NCBI GenBank assembly: GCA_022360735.1
Contig: JAKSCF010000613.1
Span: 1 to 6,595, forward strand
DNA length: 6,595 bases
Direction: 5' to 3'
From: Clostridia bacterium
GTDB lineage: Bacteria > Bacillota_A > Clostridia > Peptostreptococcales > JAAYPU01
Made by a program: the position numbers and the translations under genes. Positions 1 to 5,025 of this stretch are shown here, one piece after another; within the stretch, counting starts at the first letter, position 1, and every line of letters starts with the position of its first letter. The notes beneath the pieces were generated by a model that was given only the letters and a program-made list of their open reading frames with translations, did no database searches and was not told where the DNA came from.

Positions 1-456
1 ATAGATGAAAAAAATATTCAAATTTATGGTGTAGAAGCAGCAGGACTGGGTGTAGATACGGACCAACATGCAGCAACCATTACCAGGGGTTCTATTGGTG
101 TTATCCATGGTATGATGACTTATTTGCTTCACGATCAGTATGGACAAATCCAGCCCGTTTATTCCATCTCTGCAGGTTTAGATTATCCGGGTATTGGTCC
201 GGAGCATGCCTATTTTCACTCAACCGGAAAAGCAAAGTATGTATCAATAACTGATGAAGAAGCCGTATCCGCCTTTAAATACTTAACCAAAATAGAAGGT
301 ATTATTCCTGCATTAGAAAGTGCACATGCCATCGCCTATTTGATGAAGCTGGCACCTAAAACCAATCCTGATGATATTATTGTTTTAAACTTGTCAGGCA
401 GAGGGGATAAAGATATTCATACTTTAACCAACTATGGAGGTGGGGAAAATGAGTAG
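1..456 (+). CDS. trpB: Tryptophan synthase beta subunit, C-terminal part (5' end outside window)
   Basis: The reading frame is open from base 1 to a TAG at 454-456, giving the last 151 residues of a protein that is normally about 390-400 long. TrpB is the PLP enzyme that condenses indole with serine to make tryptophan, in an alpha2-beta2 complex with TrpA. The visible part carries family signatures: the GLDYPGIGPEHAYF stretch, EGIIPALES around residue 105 (its Glu is the residue that approaches the cofactor ring in characterised enzymes), and LNLSGRGDKD around residue 130, where the Ser contacts the pyridine nitrogen. The Schiff-base lysine lies in the missing N-terminal part. The C-terminus overlaps the trpA start by 8 bp, so the two are translationally coupled as in most trp operons. 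It looks intact, with no frameshift in the visible portion. Confidence 0.97.
   Translation: MDEKNIQIYGVEAAGLGVDTDQHAATITRGSIGVIHGMMTYLLHDQYGQIQPVYSISAGLDYPGIGPEHAYFHSTGKAKYVSITDEEAVSAFKYLTKIEGIIPALESAHAIAYLMKLAPKTNPDDIIVLNLSGRGDKDIHTLTNYGGGENE
436..440 (+). promoter_or_regulatory. Ribosome binding site that sets the trpA start
   Basis: GGAGG lies 8 bases before the ATG at 449. It sits inside the trpB coding sequence. It makes 449 the likely start rather than the in-frame ATG at 434, which overlaps the Shine-Dalgarno itself and has no site of its own. Confidence 0.85.
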
Positions 457-1234
457 AATCCAGACAACTTTTCAAAAGCTAAAGAAAGAAAATAAAAAAG
501 CGTTGATTACCTATATCACATGCGGTGATCCTAATTTAGATACAACCATAGAGCTGGTCTTATCAATGGAAAAATCAGGTGCAGATATTATCGAGCTTGG
601 CATTCCTTATTCGGATCCATTAGCTGATGGTCCCGTGATTCAAAGGGCGTCTCAAAGGGCATTATCATCAGAAACTAATATTGATGCCATATTGGAGGCG
701 GTCATTCAGTTAAGAGAAAAAACAGATATTCCTTTAGCATTTCTATTGTATTATAATTCTATGTTTGCTTATGGTATTGAAAAGTTTCTGAATCACTTTA
801 AAGGACTTATAGATGGGTTAATCATTCCTGACTTACCCCTTGAAGAAAGGTCAGAATTGAAAGAGCTTATGAACGACTATTCTATGGATTTAATCCCTTT
901 GGTAGCACCTACCTCCAAAAACAGAATTCAACAGGTTGTACAAGACGCCAGCGGCTTTGTATACTGTGTTTCTTCTTTAGGAGTTACCGGCAAACGAGCC
1001 GGCTTTGACCCTAACATTAAAGCGTTTATTGATGGCGTTAAAAAATATACTTCTACACCCCTTGCCATAGGATTTGGAATCTCCAATGAAGAAGATATAA
1101 AAAGTCTAAAGCACCTTTCAGATGGCTTAATTGTCGGAAGTGCTATTATTCAAAGAATAGAAGACAATATTGAAAACGGTACCGTCATAGATGCAGTTTC
1201 TGATTTTACAAAACAATTAAAAAGTGCTTTATAA
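449..1234 (+). CDS. trpA: Tryptophan synthase alpha subunit
   Basis: TrpA cleaves indole-3-glycerol phosphate to indole and glyceraldehyde 3-phosphate and passes indole through a tunnel to TrpB. From ATG 449 the protein is 261 residues, close to the usual 260-270, and starts MSRIQTTFQKL. The (beta/alpha)8 barrel landmarks are all present. ADIIELGIPYSDPLADGP carries the two catalytic acids at residues 49 (Glu) and 60 (Asp), the same numbers as in the Salmonella enzyme. The mobile active-site loop GVTGKRAG is at about 178-185. The phosphate-binding segments IGFGIS (about 207-212) and VGSAI (about 229-233) follow. The start overlaps the trpB stop (ATGAGTAG, 449-456), and the gene is followed by a strong terminator, so it is the last gene of its transcript. 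No sign of decay. Confidence 0.97.
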   Translation: MSRIQTTFQKLKKENKKALITYITCGDPNLDTTIELVLSMEKSGADIIELGIPYSDPLADGPVIQRASQRALSSETNIDAILEAVIQLREKTDIPLAFLLYYNSMFAYGIEKFLNHFKGLIDGLIIPDLPLEERSELKELMNDYSMDLIPLVAPTSKNRIQQVVQDASGFVYCVSSLGVTGKRAGFDPNIKAFIDGVKKYTSTPLAIGFGISNEEDIKSLKHLSDGLIVGSAIIQRIEDNIENGTVIDAVSDFTKQLKSAL

Positions 1235-1250
1235 ATTACCTAAATCAATA

Positions 1251-1286
1251 AAAACCCAATTCTCACTACCGTGAAAATTGGGTTTT
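1251..1286. terminator. Bidirectional intrinsic terminator between trpA and rny
   Basis: A 16-base arm at 1251-1266 (AAAACCCAATTCTCAC), a TACC loop and a 16-base arm at 1271-1286 (GTGAAAATTGGGTTTT) form a long stem. The only non-complementary position is C1262 against A1275. In the transcript of the opposite strand this becomes a G-U wobble, so the stem there is fully paired. The arms end in four A/T bases, so both directions have a T run; the plus strand continues into CATTGATTTTTAT. It lies 16 bp after the trpA stop and 19 bp after the rny stop, so it plausibly serves both. Confidence 0.9.
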
Positions 1287-1305
1287 CATTGATTTTTATA
1301 AAATC

Positions 1306-2841
1306 TTATTTTGCATATTCAATTGCTCGAGTTTCTCTTATAACGTTGACTTTAATTTGTCCTGGGTACTCCAGTTCATCTTCTATTTTTTTACTTATAT
1401 TTCTTGCAAGGAATACAATCTCCTCATCTGTTTGTTCTTCCGGTTTAACAATAATTCGAACTTCTCTTCCTGCTTGAATCGCAAATGACTTGTCAACACC
1501 TGAAGCTGAGTTTGCTATTTCCTCAAGTTTTTGTAGTCTCTTAATATAAGTTTCAAGTGTCTCTCGCCTAGCACCGGGTCTTGCCGCAGAAAGCGCATCT
1601 GCTGCAGCAATTAAAATAGCTTCTGAGTTTTTAGGCTCATAATCGCCATGATGTGATGCCATAGAATTAATAACATTTTCTGATTCTTTATATCGTTTCA
1701 AAAGTTCCATTCCAATGTCAACATGTGTTCCTTCAACTTCATGATCGACAGCTTTTCCGATATCATGCAATAAGCCTGCTCTTTTAGCTAACTTTATATC
1801 TAAGCCTAGCTCCGCAGCCATAATACCTGAAAGGTGCGCTACCTCTAATGAATGCTTTAATATATTTTGTCCATAGCTTGTTCTATACTTTAATCTTCCC
1901 AGAAGCTTAACGAGTTCTGGATGCAGGTTATGAATCCCCACCTCAAAGGTTGCTTGCTCGCCTTCTTCTTTAATGGTATTATTGACTTCTCTTTCTGCCT
2001 TCTCCACCATCTCTTCTATACGAGTTGGGTGGATTCGACCATCAACAATCAATTTCTCAAGAGCTATTCTTGCAATTTCACGTCTAATAGGATCAAATCC
2101 TGATAATATAACAGCTTCTGGAGTATCATCAATGATTAAATCAATGCCGGTTAGAGTTTCTATCGCTCTAATATTTCTTCCCTCTCTACCAATGATTCTT
2201 CCTTTCATTTCATCATTGGGAAGAGGAACTACTGAAACTGTACTTTCCGCTACATGATCAGCAGCACATTTTTGTATAGAAGTTGTAATGATTTCTCTTG
2301 CTTTCTTCTCCGATTCCTCTTTTGCTTTTTGTTCTACTTCTTTTATCAATACTGCAGCTTCATGTCTAACTTCTTTTTCTACAATATTGAGTAGTAAATC
2401 TTTTGCTTCATCTGTTGAATAACCGGAAATACGCTCCAATTCTTCAACTTGTTTTTTATGGAGACCGTCTAACTCTTGTTCTTTTTTATATATCTGTGCT
2501 TCTTTTTTTGTGATGTTGTCTTCTTTTTTCTCTATATTATCAAGCTTTTTATCTATGTTCTCTTCTTTTTGAATCAATCTACGCTCTTGTCTTTGCATTT
2601 CATTTCTGCGATCTCTTATTTCTTTCTCGATTTCGCTGCGAAGTCTATGAGCGTCTTCTTTTGCTTCAATGGTTATTTCTTTTTTGATAGTATCAGCTTT
2701 ATTTTCAGCATCAAGTAAAATGTTTTTTGCCTTTTGTTCGGCACTACTTATTTTTCTTTCACCGATCACTTTTCTGAATATATATCCAATTAGAAAACCG
2801 ATAAATATACTTATAATACCAGTAACTAAGTAGTTAATAAT
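1306..2841 (-). CDS. rny: Ribonuclease Y, membrane-anchored endoribonuclease, probable ATT start
   Basis: RNase Y starts mRNA decay in most Firmicutes from a site on the membrane. Using ATT at 2839-2841 the protein has 511 residues (B. subtilis enzyme about 520). Domains in order: an N-terminal membrane helix, residues about 3-22 ([17 protein letters not shown] follows the family pattern of a hydrophobic helix ending in basic residues); a long charged coiled coil, about 30-200, rich in KKE repeats; a KH domain with [11 protein letters not shown] (GREG at about 218-221); and an HD domain with LLHDIGKA (His-Asp at about 359-360), further metal-site histidines at HSLEVAH (about 330) and SHHGD (about 397-398), and Asp 415. 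The first conventional start in frame is GTG 2769, but it would remove the whole anchor and has no good ribosome binding site. The gene faces trpA and diverges from rodA. Identity is certain; the start codon is inferred. Confidence 0.93.
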   Translation of the reverse strand: MINYLVTGIISIFIGFLIGYIFRKVIGERKISSAEQKAKNILLDAENKADTIKKEITIEAKEDAHRLRSEIEKEIRDRRNEMQRQERRLIQKEENIDKKLDNIEKKEDNITKKEAQIYKKEQELDGLHKKQVEELERISGYSTDEAKDLLLNIVEKEVRHEAAVLIKEVEQKAKEESEKKAREIITTSIQKCAADHVAESTVSVVPLPNDEMKGRIIGREGRNIRAIETLTGIDLIIDDTPEAVILSGFDPIRREIARIALEKLIVDGRIHPTRIEEMVEKAEREVNNTIKEEGEQATFEVGIHNLHPELVKLLGRLKYRTSYGQNILKHSLEVAHLSGIMAAELGLDIKLAKRAGLLHDIGKAVDHEVEGTHVDIGMELLKRYKESENVINSMASHHGDYEPKNSEAILIAAADALSAARPGARRETLETYIKRLQKLEEIANSASGVDKSFAIQAGREVRIIVKPEEQTDEEIVFLARNISKKIEDELEYPGQIKVNVIRETRAIEYAK

Positions 2842-2850
2842 AAGACTACA

Positions 2851-2856
2851 CCTCCT
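2851..2856 (-). promoter_or_regulatory. Strong ribosome binding site of rny
   Basis: AGGAGG on the minus strand, the best possible match to the 16S rRNA tail. Nine bases separate it from ATT at 2841-2839 and twelve from a second ATT at 2838-2836. No ATG, GTG or TTG in the rny frame follows until 2769, about 80 bases on. It therefore argues for initiation at a non-standard codon. The in-frame stop TAA at 2857-2859 closes the frame just upstream. Confidence 0.85.
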
Positions 2857-2877
2857 TTATTCTGTCTTTACATAAAT

Positions 2878-2899
2878 ATGACCGAGAACACTCGGTCAT
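2878..2899 (-). promoter_or_regulatory. Perfect 9-bp hairpin in the rny leader
   Basis: ATGACCGAG and CTCGGTCAT are exact complements around a 4-base loop. The hairpin is G+C-rich for this region and sits about 20 bases upstream of the rny ribosome binding site. There is no T run on either side, so it is not an intrinsic terminator. It could stabilise the leader or be a protein or RNase binding site; its function is not shown by the sequence. Confidence 0.6.
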
Positions 2900-2903
2900 G
2901 ATA

Positions 2904-2921
2904 AATGCATTTAAATGCATT
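2904..2921. repeat. 18-bp perfect palindrome with further TGCAT copies
   Basis: AATGCATTTAAATGCATT reads the same on both strands. The core ATGCAT occurs at 2905-2910 and 2915-2920, and TTGCAT follows at 2926-2931 and 2931-2936, so TGCAT appears four times in 32 bp. The site lies downstream of the predicted rny promoter, inside its leader. It might be an operator for a dimeric regulator or an RNA hairpin; part of the pattern could be chance in A+T-rich DNA. Confidence 0.5.
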
Positions 2922-2971
2922 ATTATTGCATTGCATCAATGGACCAATATATTACAGATATATAGTATAAT

Positions 2972-2998
2972 ATTATAGTTTTTTTTGTAGACTGTCAA
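2972..2998 (-). promoter_or_regulatory. Predicted sigma-A promoter of rny
   Basis: On the minus strand a consensus TTGACA (2993-2998) and a consensus TATAAT (2972-2977) are separated by 15 bp, shorter than the ideal 17. An A8 tract fills most of the spacer. Overlapping -10-like hexamers exist nearby (TAATAT at 17 bp spacing). Transcription would begin near 2965, giving a leader of roughly 120 nt before the ATT start. Confidence 0.65.
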
Positions 2999-3022
2999 GA
3001 AAGCAAAACATCAAATAAACAA

Positions 3023-3052
3023 TTGTGTATTTCAATTCCACTATGTTATAAT
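3023..3052 (+). promoter_or_regulatory. Predicted promoter of rodA
   Basis: TTGTGT (3023-3028) and a consensus TATAAT (3047-3052) lie 18 bp apart. TG at 3044-3045, one base before the -10, makes an extended -10 that would offset the weak -35. The expected start near 3060 leaves a short leader of about 27 nt. It diverges from the rny promoter, with the two -35 boxes about 24 bp apart. Confidence 0.6.
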
Positions 3053-3086
3053 TGAGATTAGAATATAATAAAAGCAGAGGCTTATT

Positions 3087-4193
3087 ATGATAGATAAAAG
3101 TAAATTTAAAAACTTAGATGTATTTCTAATCTTATTGATATTTATTTTGTTTTCAATAGGAATCATTTTTATTGGAAGTACATCTTACGATACATCGTTC
3201 CATATAACACGTGAAATCACCGTTCAATCGTTTGCCTTTGGCCTTGGAATTATTGCCATAGGCGTTATTTTGGTGTTTGATTATAATTTTTTTGAATCAT
3301 TGGACAAAGTTTTATATGTCTTTTGTATTATATTACTTTTATCTGTTTATATACCTGGTGTAGGAAAGGTTCAATTCGGAGCAAGAAGTTGGATTGATTT
3401 AGGACCACTGGATTTACAGCCTTCAGAAATTGTTAAAATTATTTTCATACTTGCTTTTGCCAAGTTTCTTTCTACAAGAAAAAAATCACTCACCACTTTT
3501 AAGGGCTTTTTTTTAGCAGTCTTATACTGTGCACCCATTATTTTATTGATACTCATTGAACCGGATTTAGGCAATGCGGCCGTACTCATTTTTATTTCAG
3601 CAGGCATGATATTCGCAGCAGGAATAGATTATAAATTACTGATGAAAGTGATTGGGTTTATTGTCGTGTCTATACCGATTATGTACCGTCTTATGGCAAA
3701 CCATCAAAAAATAAGGATTGATGCTTATTTGAATCCGGAAGATTTAACCCTTCCGGGAAACTATCAAGTTTGGAACTCAAAAGTAGCAATAGGATCGGGT
3801 AACTTTCTTGGAAAAGGTCTTTGGAATGGAACACAAAAAAAATTAAAATTTCTACCGGTACAAGAATCTGATTTTATTTTTGCCGTACTGGTAGAAGAAT
3901 TAGGTTTTGTAGGCGGAGCAGCAGTTATTATATTGTATTTACTTTTCTTATTTCGAATCACTTTAATAGCAAAAAAAGCCAAAGATACTTATGGCAGGCT
4001 TATTGTTGTTGGTATACTCAGTATGTTTGCATTTCAAATTTTCCAAAATATCGGTATGACGATGGGCGTCATGCCTGTAACGGGTATTACCTTACCTTTT
4101 ATTAGTTATGGAGGCAGCTCTATTCTTACCAATATGATTGCTGTAGGTTTGGTATTAAATGTAGGCATGCGGCATCAAACCATTACCTTCTAG
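3087..4193 (+). CDS. rodA: Rod-shape SEDS peptidoglycan glycosyltransferase RodA
   Basis: RodA polymerises lipid II into glycan strands for the lateral wall and works with the class B transpeptidase PBP2, whose gene lies nearby. The product has 368 residues and is strongly hydrophobic, with about ten membrane segments (for example about 11-30, 45-64, 74-90, 139-157, 183-200, 270-292, 305-327 and 335-360). SEDS signatures are visible: GARSWIDLG (about 98-106), QPSEIVK (111-117), EPDLGNA (158-164), and QESDFIFAVLVEELGF, whose Asp 262 matches the essential extracellular Asp of characterised RodA proteins. GVMPVTGITLPFISYGGSS (about 327-345) closes the set. GLWNGTQKKLKFLP before the DFIF motif is more like RodA than FtsW or SpoVE. 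AGAGG at 3076-3080, six bases before ATG, supports the start. It is transcribed alone and converges on minD; no clear terminator follows. Confidence 0.93.
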   Translation: MIDKSKFKNLDVFLILLIFILFSIGIIFIGSTSYDTSFHITREITVQSFAFGLGIIAIGVILVFDYNFFESLDKVLYVFCIILLLSVYIPGVGKVQFGARSWIDLGPLDLQPSEIVKIIFILAFAKFLSTRKKSLTTFKGFFLAVLYCAPIILLILIEPDLGNAAVLIFISAGMIFAAGIDYKLLMKVIGFIVVSIPIMYRLMANHQKIRIDAYLNPEDLTLPGNYQVWNSKVAIGSGNFLGKGLWNGTQKKLKFLPVQESDFIFAVLVEELGFVGGAAVIILYLLFLFRITLIAKKAKDTYGRLIVVGILSMFAFQIFQNIGMTMGVMPVTGITLPFISYGGSSILTNMIAVGLVLNVGMRHQTITF

Positions 4194-4247
4194 CTGCCGT
4201 ACTGAAGACAAAATACTTTGTATACAACCCACTTTCTTTTTACACGA

Positions 4248-5003
4248 CTATTCTCCTGTTGCCTTATTAAACAAAGGAATTTGTTCTCCTGCAATTCTAC
4301 TTGCCATTTCGGAGAACACTTTATTAAACGTTGAATCTACCTTTGACGCTATTGGAACACCGCAATTCATGGAAATGAACACATTATCGTCATTTGGCAC
4401 TATCCCAATAATATCTGTTTTTAATGTATGAATAATCTGGTCAATGCCCGGTAAAATACCTTTGATAATTAAGTCAGATCTATTTTTGTTAATGATTAAC
4501 ATCGTACGGGATATGCCTTTACTTTGAACATCTTTTAAAACCTTATCCGCATCTCTTATGGTTGCTATTTCAGGAGTAGTGACTAAAAGAACAGCATCTG
4601 CTCCGGCAATGGCATTTTGATATCCAATTTCAATACCCGGAGGCGCATCAATAATGACATAATCATATTTCTCCTTCAGCTTACTGCATAAGACTTTCAT
4701 TTGGGTAGGGCTTATTGTATTTTTATCTCTCATTTGAGAAGACGACATCAAATAAAGTCCTTCAAATCTTTTATCTTTAATAAGCGCTTGCCGGATTCTA
4801 CATACGCCTTCTAAAACATCTACCATGTCATATACAATTTTATTTTCCATTCCAAGTGCCACATCTAGGTTCCTTAGTCCAACATCCGTGTCCAAAACCA
4901 CTACTTTCTTGCCTAAAAGGGCTAATGCCGTACCAAGATTGGCAGCTATGGTTGTCTTACCAACACCACCTTTTCCAGATACAATTGCTAATGCTTCTCC
5001 CAC
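4248..5003 (-). CDS. minD: MinD-type P-loop ATPase, lacking the C-terminal membrane-targeting tail
   Basis: MinD is a dimerising ATPase that binds the membrane and carries MinC to place the division site. The start is GTG at 5001-5003 with GGAGG (5011-5015) seven bases upstream. The product has 251 residues. The deviant Walker A SGKGGVGKTT (signature Lys 11, Walker Lys 16), the DTDVGLRNLD switch (about 38-47), Walker B VIIDAPPG (Asp 119) and IRDADKVL (about 149-156) identify the family; GLRNLD and the NAIAGADAV stretch favour MinD over ParA or FlhG. Differences from typical MinD: DAPPGIEIGYQ replaces the usual D-PAGIEQGF, and the protein ends IPLFNKATGE, so the usual basic amphipathic tail is absent (typical length about 265-270). 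It follows mrdA by 22 bp in an apparent operon, with neither minC before it nor minE after it. It could be a diverged MinD with another role. Confidence 0.82.
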   Translation of the reverse strand: MGEALAIVSGKGGVGKTTIAANLGTALALLGKKVVVLDTDVGLRNLDVALGMENKIVYDMVDVLEGVCRIRQALIKDKRFEGLYLMSSSQMRDKNTISPTQMKVLCSKLKEKYDYVIIDAPPGIEIGYQNAIAGADAVLLVTTPEIATIRDADKVLKDVQSKGISRTMLIINKNRSDLIIKGILPGIDQIIHTLKTDIIGIVPNDDNVFISMNCGVPIASKVDSTFNKVFSEMASRIAGEQIPLFNKATGE

Positions 5004-5010
5004 AAAAATC

Positions 5011-5015
5011 CCTCC
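5011..5015 (-). promoter_or_regulatory. Ribosome binding site of minD
   Basis: GGAGG on the minus strand, seven bases before the GTG at 5003-5001. It lies in the 22-bp gap after the mrdA stop and decides the GTG start; no other start codon lies between the mrdA stop and this site in frame. Confidence 0.85.
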
Positions 5016-5025
5016 AATATGTTCA

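Noticed and set aside
434..448. ATG at 434 as the trpA start
   Set aside because: It overlaps the Shine-Dalgarno that serves ATG 449; starting at 449 gives a length and catalytic residue numbers matching the family.
1973..2257. 94-residue plus-strand ORF, and other antisense ORFs inside rny
   Set aside because: They are shadows of the conserved KH and coiled-coil coding sequence, with low-complexity composition and no family resemblance.
1306..2769. rny read from GTG 2769 (487 residues)
   Set aside because: This start removes the membrane anchor, has no good ribosome binding site, and ignores the perfect AGGAGG and open, family-like frame upstream to 2841.
2842..2859. Programmed +1 frameshift from the upstream ORF into rny, in the style of prfB (AAG GAG GTG TAG T)
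   Set aside because: A tRNA on GUG cannot re-pair well with UGU after slipping, and the internal Shine-Dalgarno directly abuts the codon instead of being spaced as in prfB. Simple AUU initiation explains the data better.
2878..2899. The 9-bp hairpin as an intrinsic terminator
   Set aside because: No T run follows it on either strand, and on the minus strand it lies upstream of rny, not after a gene.
2966..2971. Plus-strand TATAAT as a second rodA promoter
   Set aside because: It is part of the palindromic TATAATATTATA and has no -35-like hexamer at a usable distance; the 3023-3052 promoter is better placed.
3371..3982. Minus-strand ORFs of 78 and 72 residues within rodA
   Set aside because: They are antisense to conserved SEDS motifs, with no recognisable domain and no convincing ribosome binding site.
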